A stretch of 64,000 bases of DNA from Azolla caroliniana (taxonomy: Eukaryota > Polypodiophyta). Both the position numbers and the translations under genes were made by a program. The DNA is taken from the NCBI GenBank assembly GCA_043228905.1, contig JBHGNT010000001.1, positions 37,200,001-37,264,000 on the forward strand. Direction: 5' to 3'. Within the stretch, counting starts at the first letter, position 1; each line of letters starts with the position of its first letter. A model generated the notes under the pieces. The model made no database searches. It saw only the letters and a list, made by a program, of their open reading frames with translations, and was not told the origin of the DNA. Below, piece by piece: positions 40,207 to 50,078 of the stretch.

Positions 40207-41886
40207 TTGTTTTTTGTTTTTTTTTCCCAAAAAAAGATACTACATTAGTTAGTATTAGAAAACGCCGCAAGGCTAAACATACAAGATATACCACCGATCC
40301 CCTATGTTTTTCTAAATTCTAACCATTGGCTTAAATAAACACTTTGGTGTTGAGTAGAACCACTCCACCTTATCAAAACGTCGTCTATAAAATATACCTA
40401 TGTCCCAAATGGCATGAAACTCCACATGCTTAAGCTCCACTTGATGCGTATTACCTTATATACTATCCAAAATCCCTCTGAGGTTATGCACAATCTCTAT
40501 CCAAATTCCCGAAATTAGTTGGGCAAGTCTTTCTTTCACATTTTGAAACACCTTCAAACATTGAGCCTTCCAAATATACCAATTGTAATACTACTTACCA
40601 ATTGCCATACTTGAGGTTTATCCGTTTGTATTTGTGGATTCAGAGGGGTCAATTTTATTTCCATCAAACCATGTCTCATCATAATAGCATATGCAACCTC
40701 CTCCTGTTCATATACCATCGGTTTATCATGCACCACCGTCCATAATACTGCACCCCATGTGTACACTACTCTAGGATATATTGGAGTTAATAAATTTATG
40801 ATTTGTTTCCATATGTCCAGAGCAAAACCAAAACGCCACAAACAATGTTTAGAAGTCTCTATTACATTTGTACAGAAAGGGCACATCTTGTCTACATTTC
40901 CTTTTCGCCACCCATTAACTGGTATAGCATTATGAACCAACAACCATTGAAAACAAACAATTTTCCTACTCATTGTTATACCCCATAACCATCTCCAAAA
41001 TTGTTTAAGATGTTGTGGAGAAAGTTCATTTTGTCTCCAAACAACATTTGTAGTTGGTTCTTTGCATGATCTAGCACCTAATATTTTCCTACCAACCTTC
41101 ACAGAATACTGAAAGAATGGTATGTATTTGATGTTATCTTGCACCCACACCTTCCAATACAGTTCTCCAGGATCCCAAGTTAATTTAGATATTGGTCTCC
41201 TTTCCAATATCCAAATCCTCCAAAAAAAATCACCTTTTGAGGATCCTGAATACGTATTTGATGATTTGTTTAGGTTTTGCAATCACCCTCAGTTCTTTCT
41301 GTAAACAAAACCTAAACAAATCATTTTCCAAAGGTGTAAAGATTAACCTACCATCATCTTGTACATCAAAATTCATACACTTTTGTTCCCCATATATAGG
41401 CTTTAACTCCAATTAAAACATCCAATGGAGTAAATAAACCCATCCACTTCTGTGTAGCAGATCCAATTTGCATTTGAACATTAAAAAGGGCATTCTGGAT
41501 TGCAGAATACATTATCTTCCCACCCCTTATATTACTAATTAATATCATTTGTTGATCTATAGGTTTAGACAAAAATGTTGTCCATGCACCTATAGATTGT
41601 GTTGGCCCACAATCTAATTCTGCCCATGCACATCTAGTATGCATTCCCAACATTTGTCCTCTTTGGTCAGTCAACCATGAATTCCAAATTAGAGGTTGTC
41701 TACATAATTCAGATTCTGTTTTTGGCAATGTCTTAACTAAATCAAGAGAAATATCTTTCCATGCATTAAGAACACATCGAGCAAATCTCTCTTCCCAATT
41801 TGTAGCAATAGCCAATTTGTTATGTTCCATAAAAGCCCATCTAAAACTAGGCCTCCAATCTCCACCCGTCTTGGGACAAAACCTTT
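40207..41886 (-). mobile_element. 5'-truncated LINE nested in the gypsy protease region
   Basis: A minus-strand insert has its poly-A end at the left (T-rich 40207-40229 on the plus strand) and is flanked by a 17-bp duplication TGATGTATT(G/A)TACTCTT (40190-40206 and 41887-41903, one difference). The frame at 40554-41282 contains a reverse-transcriptase zinc-binding (zf-RVT) segment: FWRWLWGITMSRKIVCFQWLL followed by CPFC..E..KHCLW. A second broken frame (41366-41830) covers sequence between the polymerase and this domain. The polymerase active site itself is missing, as expected for 5' truncation. Not a gene of the host. Confidence 0.85.
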
Positions 41887-41929
41887 TGATGTATTATACT
41901 CTTCCATCAACCAAGTGCAACTTATAGGT

Positions 41930-42425
41930 GTGATCACTTACGGTGGGTTGGATCCCCCATATTTGAACTGTAAAGAATTGGATATGATTCTTGTGTAGCG
42001 GAAGAGATATGTGTTATGTGTATGTGTGAGAGGAATTAGAGAAGAGAATGGAAACACAAGATAGATAAGCTAGAGAAATGCAATATTCAAGAAGAAGATG
42101 TATATTCACAAGTAGAATGAGAAATACAAAATTGCATTACAAGGAGTCACAACTGACTTAGTATGAAGTATGAGGAGGGTGCTTTATATAGAGTCACCCT
42201 CTCTCTTCATTAACTTACAACAACCACTCTCTCTCTCTCTTAGGGAATGTGAAGACTCATAGTCATGGGGAATATGTAACTCATTAGTTATGTGTCATAG
42301 AATATGATTCTATGACACATAGTTAATGTGTAGAGAGTAATGGTGTGACTCTTGACCTTTGAGTAATCATAGATTCTCAAAAGGTGTGTTCACACATTGT
42401 GCTATGTTCAGCTTGATTCTCAACA
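41930..42425 (-). repeat. 3' LTR of the truncated copia
   Basis: Ends ...GATTCTCAACA on the plus strand (TGTTGAGAATC on its own strand), followed directly by the polypurine tract. The left limit is set only from a nearby TG and could move by tens of bases. It contains an internal palindrome ATGTGTCATAGAATATGATT/CTATGACACAT near 42290-42325. Confidence 0.6.
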
Positions 42426-43099
42426 CGCCCCCTCAAGCTCAACTTGGGTTGGTTCCTTTCGATTGATGTCTGCTTTGGTTGGTATCCGGTTCGGACGGTA
42501 TCCGGTTCTCGCTTGTACTCCCCCTCAAGCTTGGCAAGTCAGGGATCGTCAATCCAAGGTCTGACATGAATTGCCGAAGCTTGTCGGCTCCTAAGGCTTT
42601 GGTGAAGATGTCTGTCGTTTGAAGGTTCATGTTGATGTGTTGAAGGTCAACATCTCCGGCCTGTACGCGCTCTCGAATGAAGTGATAGTGCACTTCGATA
42701 TGCTTTGTGCGTGCGCGGAACACTGGGTTCCGAGCCAAATATATACTGCTCTTGTTGTCGCAGTAAAGGGGAGTCGGATCCTTGATGGGAACTCCTAAAT
42801 CCTTCAAAATCCTCTTGAGCCATACGGCTTCACATGCAACTATGGTTGCGCCCCTGTATTCCACCTCCGTACTCGAAAGAGCGACGGTAGGCTGCTTCTT
42901 GCTACTCCACGAAATCGCTCCGCTGCCGAGGGAGAAAACAAATCCGGAGGTCGATCGTCGATCGGCTTTGTAGCCAGTCCAGTTTGCGTCTGTGTACCCT
43001 TTGAGTCGTATTGGTGTGGCCGATGCGTAGAGAACGTCGTAATCCATTGTGCCGCTCACATATCGTAATACTCGCTTAGCGCAATCCAAGTGAATGTTG

Positions 43100-43554
43100 T
43101 GTTGGGAGACAGGTCCCTCCGGATGTGAAGGGAGAAGAACAGTGCCGACGAACAAACTCGGCCGAGGCCGAAACGGTATGAGGAGTACCCGGCTACGGAG
43201 AGCCGGATGGTACAGACCCAGTGAAGACCGGATGAGGAGTACTCGGCTACGGAGAGCTGGATGGTGCAGACCCGGTGAAGACCGGATGAGGAGTACCCGG
43301 CTACGGAGAGCCGGATGGTGCAGGCCTGGTGAGAACCGGATGAGGAGCACCTGGCTACGGAGAGCCGGATGACGCAGACCCGGTGAGAACCGGAGGAAGA
43401 GACATATTCGTAAATATGTTTCTGAGAGCCCATCGAGGCTATATTTGTAAATAGCCGAAAAGTCATATTAGTATAAATATGACTTAGGGCAAACTTTTTG
43501 TAGTTGCTGTCATTTTTCCTTGTTGGTGCAAGAAGAAGAGAGAGCGCGTAACTG

Positions 43555-43588
<34 letters not shown>

Positions 43589-43872
43589 AAGGTCGTTGCC
43601 TCTGTTGTAACTGCCGCCTGTGGCGAAGATCGTGAGCACGAGGTCGTTGCCTCCGTGAACTCACTGTTTGTACATTCTTACATAGTGACAGTTTGCAGCT
43701 TGTGGACTGTCGTGGTTTTTCCCCTAGTTTGGGGTTTTCCACGTAAACCTCCTATGTATTGTGTGTATCTTCTCTCACTTCGTGTCGTGCATTTGTTTCC
43801 CGTTTTCTGCGTATGAAAAGAAGCTCGGTTGTGGCCGAGCGTTGGACATAAGGAGCGTTTGAGTTCCCGTCA
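43100..43872 (-). mobile_element. solo LTR related to the young copia family
   Basis: A 773-bp sequence with TGTTGGGAGAC...CCCGTCA ends, flanked by exact TGTTG duplications (43095-43099 and 43873-43877). Removing it restores continuity of the copia RT/RNase H frame. On the minus strand it shares with the LTRs at 49786 and 54514 the CGCTCGGCCAC block, a CTCTCT run, the GGCTATTTACAAATATAGCCTC block, CATCCGGCT...AGCCGG hairpin units and the CATCCGGAGGGACC...CCCAACA end. It carries about four tandem units of about 54 bases (43171-43395). With no internal region, it is best read as a product of LTR-LTR recombination. Confidence 0.88.
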
Positions 43873-44951
43873 TGTTGCGTGGTTTTTGCATGAAATGGAT
43901 GAGGAGTCCGATTGGATAGCTAAGGTCGGTCGAGTGATCGTGAGATAGATGAGGCTCCCGATTAGTTGACGATATTGGGTCGGCTCGCACTCGTCTGTGT
44001 TGGAGTCAACATCTAGTTTGAGGTTTCGATCGAGAGGCGTAGCAATCGATTTGCACTCAGTCATCGGAAACTCGTATAACAAGTTGAGAATGTAGTGCCG
44101 TTGAGAGATCATAATGGCGGCCGGAATCTGAATTACTTCGATGCCAAGGAAGTAATGGAGCTCCTTCATGTCTGTCATCTCGAATTTTCCAGAGAGGAGA
44201 GACTTGACCTTGTTGATGTCGACTAAACTTTCACCTCCAATGACCAGATCATTCACGTATAGGATTATGACAATTAAGCTTCTAGAGTCGTGTCGTACGT
44301 AGAGGGAGTTGTTGGATTTCGACATTTGAAAGCCGATTTGATGAAGATATTGCGTAATCTTCGAATGCCAAGCACGCGGTGCTTGCTTAATGCCGTAGAG
44401 TGGCTTCTTGAGTTGGCATACAACTTTTGGATGAATGCGCGATTCGAAGCCGAGTGGTTGTACCATGTACACCTCCTCGTCTAATTCGCCTTGGAGAAAG
44501 GCGTTCTTGACGTCCATTTGGTGGAGGTGCCACCCTTTTTGCTGCTGCAAGTGTGATCACGGTCCACATCTTCGTCATCTTTGCCACCAGGGCAAAGGTC
44601 TCTTCATAGTCAACGCATGCATCTGTGCGTATCCTTTCGCTACGAGTTGAGCTTTGTAGCGGTTTACGGAGCCATCGACGTTATACTTCACCTTGTAGAT
44701 CCATCTGCAACTGATTGCCTTCTTGTGCGGTGAGTGGGGAACGAGATCCCATGTCTCATTCTTGCGTAATGCAAGTATCTCCTTGTTCATTGCTTCGATC
44801 CATCGCGGGTCCTTCACGGCTTTGGAAAAGGTTTCCGGCTCTCGTATTGTCGCTACCTTCATCATAAAGGCGTAATGGTATGCCATATAATCGTTGTAGT
44901 TGAATTGGCTTACAAGGTTCTTTTCACGGGTGGATCGGCGGAGCTTCTCGT

Positions 44952-45542
44952 TGTCGCGAAGATGCGCGTGCGAGCGTGCTTCGCTTGAGCGGGACCACCG
45001 GGGTCTTGGACCAAGGAGGATGTTCGTCAAGGTATTGAGAAGAAGACGATGTGAATGTAAGATTGGAGGAACACCTATTACACTTGGTTGAGGCTAGTGA
45101 GCATAAGGAAAGGCAAGCATGAGACGAGAAATGATGATAAAGGAAAGTTAGGTGACCAAGGAGATGGCCGAGATGAAGGTGGCACATGCATGAGGCATGA
45201 AGCGTTATGCTCGGGAGGAGCAAAGGGAACCATGACAACTAGACATGGCAATAAAAAAGGTGAGCGAATGATATGGTGGATCGGATGGCAACGACAGTTC
45301 GAAGTAGACGACAAAAAGACGACAAATAGAACATCCAAAGCACTTAGTAGTAGCTTTAATGGTAAGGTAATTGCCTCTTATCTTAGAGGTGCAAGGTTCA
45401 AATCCTACTTGCAACCCTCTACATGCACTCAATGCCATTGTGACCTAGGTTTATTTATTTTCATTTTTACGAGTATTCGTGAAATGTGTGTGGATCAGCA
45501 ATTTTTGACTTTTTCTCGCACTAGACATGCCACATCACGACA
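44952..45542 (-). repeat. 3' LTR of the gag-only element, rearranged
   Basis: Matches the other LTR at both ends (44952-45085 and 45328-45542) but its middle (45086-45327) is unrelated to that LTR and is instead an inverted copy of the gag 3' region. Confidence 0.88.
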
Positions 45543-45896
45543 TCCACCCCCACCAAACCGCACATCCTCCGGTATGTGCCAAGAAGAAAAGAGTGATGTG
45601 GAAGGGTCAAAGGTAGTTGGTGTTTGATTTCCTCCTTTCTTGCGCCTCGTCCGCACCGTCTTTTTGTCGTCTACTTCGAACTGTCATTGCCATCCGATCC
45701 ACCATATCATTCGCTCACCTTTTTTATTGCCATGTCTAGTTGTCATGGTTCCCTTTGCTCCTCCCGAGCATAACGCTTCATGCCTCATGCATGTGCCACC
45801 TTCATCTCGGCCATCTCCTTGGTCACCTAACTTTCCTTTATCATCATTTCTCGTCTCATGCTTGCCTTTCCTTATGCTCACTAGCCTCAACCGGGT
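45086..45896. repeat. inverted repeat, arms about 240 bases
   Basis: Plus-strand 45086-45327 is nearly the exact reverse complement of about 45655-45896, with a spacer of about 327 bases. Both arms encode the same peptide on opposite strands (KGKHETRNDDKGKL...MIWWIGWQ), one in the LTR and one as the C-terminus of gag. Confidence 0.9.
45351..45405 (+). promoter_or_regulatory. tRNA-like A and B boxes inside the 3' LTR
   Basis: TAGCTTTAATGGTAAGG (45351-45367, A-box-like) and GGTTCAAATCC (45395-45405, a perfect GGTTCRANNCC B box) lie 44 bases apart. They are kept in the partner LTR. They resemble a tRNA- or SINE-derived Pol III promoter on the plus strand, opposite to the element's own direction. 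Activity unknown. Confidence 0.5.
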
Positions 45897-47840
45897 GTCA
45901 CGACTCGTCTGCTTCGACCTCTGCCTAGGCCGGTTCAACTTTTGTCTGTCTCGACCAATCAGCTTCTGGCTTGGTCGGCCTTCTTCCGGATTCGCATTCG
46001 GCTGAATCAGACTCAGACGATCGACTTTCGTCCGGGTTAGTTTCCATCCAGTTTTCGGTTGGGTCGGGCCCGTTTGATCAACTCTCGTTCGGGTCGGCTT
46101 CCGTTCGGGTCGGAATACCAACCGCGTCATCTTCCATCCGGATTGTATTCTGGTTCTTCCTTTCTTGCCGCTATCTGGCTCTTCATCGAACTCTATTGTA
46201 GCTTTGTTTTTGGCGTCCTTGCTGGCCACAGTTCCTCCGTATGCGCTGGCGTCGACCCTCATCTCCTCGCCGCCACCTTCCATCTCTCCGGTCTTATGTT
46301 CGCTCTCGGGCACAACTGCCGAAGTCTCCAGAATCGGTGTGGAGGGATTCCTTCGTCTATGGCCATCCTCCTCATCGTTGTTTCGGTCCTTTGATTTCCA
46401 GCCGCCACCTTCTGTCTCTCCGGTCTCACGTTGACACTCGGGCACAACTGTCGAAGTCTCAGGAACAATTGTGGGGAGAACCTCGACACCATCGGTCACC
46501 GTCCTCTCATCCGTAGCCATCTTTCGCTCAATGTTGTTATTCACATTTTCTTCAATATTTTCTTCCCCACCACTTTCCGTCTCTTGGGTCTCATGTTGGC
46601 TCTCGGACGCAATTGCCCAAGTCTCTAGATCAAGTGTTGGGAAAGTCTCGACACGGTCATTCACCGTGGACTCTTCCTTAGCCATCTGCGACTCAATGTC
46701 GTTCCTCGTGGCTACCACCTCAATCACGTCGACTTTGCACTCTTTACATCCCTTGATCACACAAGCTTCCCTCATGCTTGCACCTTCATTACTCGATATT
46801 TCGGACACAACATGTGTTCTGAAATGCTCGTCCACTCTTAAAGCAACATTTCCCGCTCTCGAGTCTTCGGCCTTTCTCTTGACCGTCGTTCCTCCATAAG
46901 TCGAGAAGGTGGCTTGTTTCACACCTTCTCCCATGGTACTGTCATACCAAACCTGGGCCTTCGTATTGGCTGCACCATTAGTCTGCATTTGTCGGGAGGT
47001 CTCCTCTTCGTCGATCACCATTTTCCTCGGTTTTGTTTTTAGCTTCTCTTCAACCTCGACTTGTGCCTTTAAGTTCATTAATGCCTCTCTCATCAAGGCT
47101 TCTATGTTGAGTTCTTTTGAAGCTTCCCTCTTCGAGCTTTCTTCCTTCAGTGGGTTTTTATTGCCACATCCCATTCTCCTTTGAACATCCCTTGTGGGTC
47201 GTGTTGTTGTCGATGAGAGTCTCATCTCCCTCTTATCGTGTTGTCGGCATACCCTTTCCACTTTGGCCCAATCCTCAGTGAGGCCATTTTCACCATTGTC
47301 ATCCTCGAGTTGGATTCCAATGGCCTTCCTTTCATTCCGATCGATTGACTTTACAAACATCAGAACTTTATTCACCCCCACCAATCTTCGATCCCGGTCC
47401 GAGAGTTGAGCGAAGCGATACTCAAACTCAACGAATGCATGCATAGCACTCTGGTGGGTCTTTCTCGATGACACCCATTCGTGAAACTCATACAGACCTC
47501 GTCCCTTTTGCTCTTCGTAACTATATGATTCTCGTAAAGCTTCTTTGAAGGACACCCACGAATCGTGAGTTTTTTGAATCTCTTTAATCTCTTCGAAGAT
47601 CGGTTCGGCCACCACTCGACAAAAGTACTCCAGCCTCATTGCTTCCTCCACTCCTCTTGAATCCATTTCGGCATTGTAGGCCTTTAGAAATTTTTGGACT
47701 TTGCCTCCATCGAAAAACCCGACTCGCTTGATCATGCTTTCGACGGCTTGTTGGGCCGCATGTCGTGTTTTCCCTTCTCTTGAAAACTCCATCAGCATCT
47801 TTGACATTGCCTTCATTAGATATTCCTCGTCCAACTTCAT
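45684..47840 (-). CDS. Gag-like protein of the gag-only element
   Basis: Intact 718-aa frame with an ATG at 47840, about 40 bases from the 5' LTR. Residues about 40-215 resemble the plant Ty3/gypsy retrotransposon gag fold: KVQKFLKAYNAEMDSRGVEE, then W-x-x-FKEALRESYSYEEQ, FHEWVSSRK and FEYRFAQLS. The middle holds about three diverged repeats of about 45 residues ending ETxxVVPExxxETGETEGGG. Residues about 585-680 are very basic, a possible nucleic-acid-binding tail; no CCHC zinc knuckle was found. No enzyme domain. The last about 70 residues lie within one arm of the inverted repeat. Family role: Gag builds the virus-like particle that packages element RNA. That it does so here is inferred. 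Confidence 0.8.
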   Translation of the reverse strand: MKLDEEYLMKAMSKMLMEFSREGKTRHAAQQAVESMIKRVGFFDGGKVQKFLKAYNAEMDSRGVEEAMRLEYFCRVVAEPIFEEIKEIQKTHDSWVSFKEALRESYSYEEQKGRGLYEFHEWVSSRKTHQSAMHAFVEFEYRFAQLSDRDRRLVGVNKVLMFVKSIDRNERKAIGIQLEDDNGENGLTEDWAKVERVCRQHDKREMRLSSTTTRPTRDVQRRMGCGNKNPLKEESSKREASKELNIEALMREALMNLKAQVEVEEKLKTKPRKMVIDEEETSRQMQTNGAANTKAQVWYDSTMGEGVKQATFSTYGGTTVKRKAEDSRAGNVALRVDEHFRTHVVSEISSNEGASMREACVIKGCKECKVDVIEVVATRNDIESQMAKEESTVNDRVETFPTLDLETWAIASESQHETQETESGGEENIEENVNNNIERKMATDERTVTDGVEVLPTIVPETSTVVPECQRETGETEGGGWKSKDRNNDEEDGHRRRNPSTPILETSAVVPESEHKTGEMEGGGEEMRVDASAYGGTVASKDAKNKATIEFDEEPDSGKKGRTRIQSGWKMTRLVFRPERKPTRTRVDQTGPTQPKTGWKLTRTKVDRLSLIQPNANPEEGRPSQKLIGRDRQKLNRPRQRSKQTSRDTRLRLVSIRKGKHETRNDDKGKLGDQGDGRDEGGTCMRHEALCSGGAKGTMTTRHGNKKGERMIWWIGWQ

Positions 47841-48178
47841 CCTCCCCTACCGCTCTTCACGTCGGGTTCACCAAACATTGTGTCGCGAAGATGCGCGTGC
47901 GAGCGTGTTTCGCTTGAGCGGGACCACCGGGGTCTTGGACCAAGGAGGATGTCCGTCAAGGTATTGAGAAGAAGACGATGTGAATGTAAGATTGGAGGAA
48001 GACCTATTAGACTTGAGAAGATTGAAGATTGTACACTTGAGAAGTAGATAAATAATTGCAAGATCGATGCGAAGAAGAAGAAATAGAAGCTTATATTATT
48101 GATGGTGATGATGATGGTCATATCATATTGAGCCCCCCCCTTTACACAAGCCGTACTAGGGGTTTTATAGGTTTGTCC

Positions 48179-48279
48179 ATGCACAAAAACCATGGGCTTG
48201 GAGCCATGGTTTCTATGCACACAGTTTTGCTTTGTAACATGCAGGAAACCATGGGCTTAAAACCGTGGTTTTGTGTACA
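48179..48279. repeat. two consecutive hairpins in the 5' LTR
   Basis: 48179-48221 reads TGCACAAAAACCATGG, an 8-base loop, then CCATGGTTTCTATGCACA. 48232-48279 repeats the plan with GGAAACCATGG, a short loop and CCGTGGTTTTGTGTACA. Each can fold on itself and the two units resemble each other, so one is probably a duplicate of the other. Confidence 0.75.
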
Positions 48280-48353
48280 CGATTTTGTTCGTTTGTTTCC
48301 TACGGAATACTGAACATGAGAAAGAAATATAGAACATCTAAAGCACTTAGTAG

Positions 48354-48408
48354 TAGCTTTAGTGGTAAGGTAATTGCCTCTCATCTTAGAGGTGCAAGGT
48401 TCAAATCC
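48354..48408 (+). promoter_or_regulatory. tRNA-like A and B boxes inside the 5' LTR
   Basis: TAGCTTTAGTGGTAAGG (from 48354) and GGTTCAAATCC (48398-48408), with the same 44-base spacing as in the partner LTR. Between them CCTCTCATCTTAGAGG can form an anticodon-arm-like stem, which strengthens the tRNA resemblance. Confidence 0.5.
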
Positions 48409-49785
48409 TACTTGCAACCCTCTACATGCACTCAATGCCATTGTGACCTAGGTTTATTTATTTTCATTTTTAACAAGTATTCGTGAAATGTGTGTGGATC
48501 CTCAAATTTTGACTTTTTCTCGCACTAGACATGCCACATCACGACATCATTTGCGGATACTATGGCTTTCTCCGTTCCATTTGTCCGGACCTCAAGGCCT
48601 TCGAACTCACTATCGAGGGAGTGAGTTGATTTATTGTCGTCGAAGTGATTGTCTTCATACTCCGGCATTTTTGTCTTCCCTTTGTCCATCTTCGGACTTG
48701 GCCGAGATGTGCTTTGATCACTCGGGGGCTCTTGTGGCCCACTAAGCCTTGTTGTAATTGGGCTTTCGTCGAACATGTGCGTGATTTGATCTTCGGCTTC
48801 TTTCTCTATTTCGGCGGAATCCGGGTCGAGTGGAATTGAAGTCAAAGTTGTCTCTAGTGCGTACCAGGATGCGGACTCGTCGAAAACGACGTCTCGACTT
48901 ACTCGAGATTTTCGAGTTGAGGGGTTGTAGCACTTATACCCCTTTTGCTCTAGTGAGTATCCTACGAGGATACATTTCTCCGACTTCAGGTCGAGCTTTT
49001 GACGCTTCTCATCGGGGATGTGCACGTATGCAATGAAGCCGAATATCTGAACATGCGATAGGTCCGACTTCTTTCCCAAGAACTTCTCGTGCGGAGTAAG
49101 TTCGTGCACACCCAATGTCGTACACCGATTCATAAGATAGACGGCCATGTTAGTTGCTTCCACCCAATACGATTTCGGCATGTGCTTTTCGTTAAGCATA
49201 GCCCGTGCCACTTCGAGGATGTGCCGATTCTTGCGTTTGGCCACTCCGTTTTGTTGCGGCGTATGTCGACACGAAAACTCTCTCCGTATTCCTTCTTTTC
49301 GTAGAAACGCCGAAAATTCGTCGGAGAAGTACTCCTTGCCTCCATCCGACCGAAGACATCGCACATGTCGGCCCGTGGCTTTCTCGACTTCATTCTTAAA
49401 TTTTTGGAAGTGTCTGAACACTTCGCTCTTTTGTCGCATTGGATAGATCGAAGTGTGCCTAGAGAAGTCGTCGATGAAGGTCATGTAGTATTGGCATTCG
49501 TCGAATGTCGCCGTTTGAGCCGGACCCCATACATCGGAATGAATTACGTCAAGTACGCCTTTGCTCACGTTTCGCTCCTTCGGAAATGGGTGTCGATGTT
49601 GCTTGCCGAATTGGCAAGCGGCACACACGCCTTTAATCTCTTTCTCCGTGAATGTCGGGAGCCCGATGACAACTCCTTTCGATTGCATTGCCTTGAGCTT
49701 TTGGAGGTTGATATGACCAATACGCTTGTGCCATAACTCTATGTCACATTGTCGAAGTTAAGAGTTACCAAAGTTCCTTTGTTGA

Positions 49786-50047
49786 TGTTGCACACAGCGC
49801 TCGGCCACGACCGAGGAATATGATTAGCTCACAGAAAACAGGAAATACAAAATGCACCGTTCAGTAGAGAGAAGAGTACACAGGATGTTTTACGTGGAAA
49901 ACCCTAACTGGGAAAAACCACGGGAGTCCTCAAACTCCAACTATCACTATGAACAGAGATGTACAATGGTGAAGCTTCAAGGCAACAACCTTGAGCTCAC
50001 TATCTTCGCCACAGGCAGCGGTAATACACAGAGGCAACGACCTCTTC

Positions 50048-50078
<31 letters not shown>

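Larger units (their letters stand above)
44952..48546 (-). mobile_element. gag-only LTR retrotransposon (TR-GAG type)
   Basis: LTRs of 591 (44952-45542) and 666 bases (47881-48546) have matching TGTCG...CGACA ends and enclose a single long minus-strand gag frame (45684-47840). No protease, RT, RNase H or integrase motif occurs between them, so it would depend on enzymes from another element. This is the plan of plant TR-GAG non-autonomous elements. On its strand the 5' LTR is followed after a few bases by TTTGGTGAACCCGACG, a likely primer site, and a GGTTTGGTGGGGGTGGA purine-rich tract precedes the 3' LTR. It interrupts the older copia between integrase and RT. The target duplication is unclear (ATGA on one side, ACGA on the other). 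Confidence 0.82.
47881..48546 (-). repeat. 5' LTR of the gag-only element
   Basis: 666 bases with TGTCGCGAAG...CATCACGACA ends. It appears to keep the original middle (48020-48330) that was replaced in the other LTR, including two hairpins. Confidence 0.88.
42439..49745 (-). pseudogene. broken copia pol (integrase-RT-RNase H)
   Basis: Integrase lies at 48550-49745: zinc-binding ELWHKRIGH...CAACQFGK, core HSDVWGP and RSDGGKEYF, but the third acidic residue is Lys (NGVAKRKNRH where the family has Glu). The gag-only element splits the frame between the integrase tail (about 48555) and the RT start (NEKLRRSTREK, about 44950). RT continues through 43870-45030 with a frame break near 44555, and its YVDD box reads YVND (ILYVNDLVIGG). 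After the solo LTR the RNase H region (42439-43095) has GYTDANW, ALSSTEVEY, YCDNKS and TDIFTKALG. Frameshifts, insertions and two lost catalytic acids make it inactive. Confidence 0.88.
41930..49785 (-). mobile_element. decayed Ty1/copia element, truncated at its 5' end
   Basis: A 3' LTR (about 41930-42425), polypurine tract CTTGAGGGGGCG at 42426-42437 and minus-strand copia pol (42439-49745) are present. Gag, primer site and 5' LTR are absent. Its body is interrupted by a solo LTR (43100-43872) and a gag-only LTR element (44952-48546). The right end, next to GTTGA at 49781-49785, abuts the young copia; the sequence on the far side of that copia (from 55097) is gypsy leader and not copia, so the 5' part was lost before the young copia arrived. 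The left LTR boundary is approximate because no second LTR exists to compare. Confidence 0.8.

Noticed and set aside
40554-41282. Host zinc-finger gene (242-codon frame)
   Set aside because: The motif is the zf-RVT domain of a LINE, with poly-A end and target duplication around it.
43094-43372. Repetitive MRSTRLRRAGWCRPGE-type frame
   Set aside because: Translation of the 54-base tandem units in a solo LTR; the opposite strand gives an equally repetitive frame.
45088-45627. 179-codon plus-strand frame in the 3' LTR of the gag-only element
   Set aside because: It is the inverted copy of the gag C-terminus followed by LTR sequence, with no start or promoter of its own that can be argued.
46059-46899. 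Plus-strand frames opposite the gag gene
   Set aside because: Shadows of the 718-codon minus-strand gag frame; no family resemblance.
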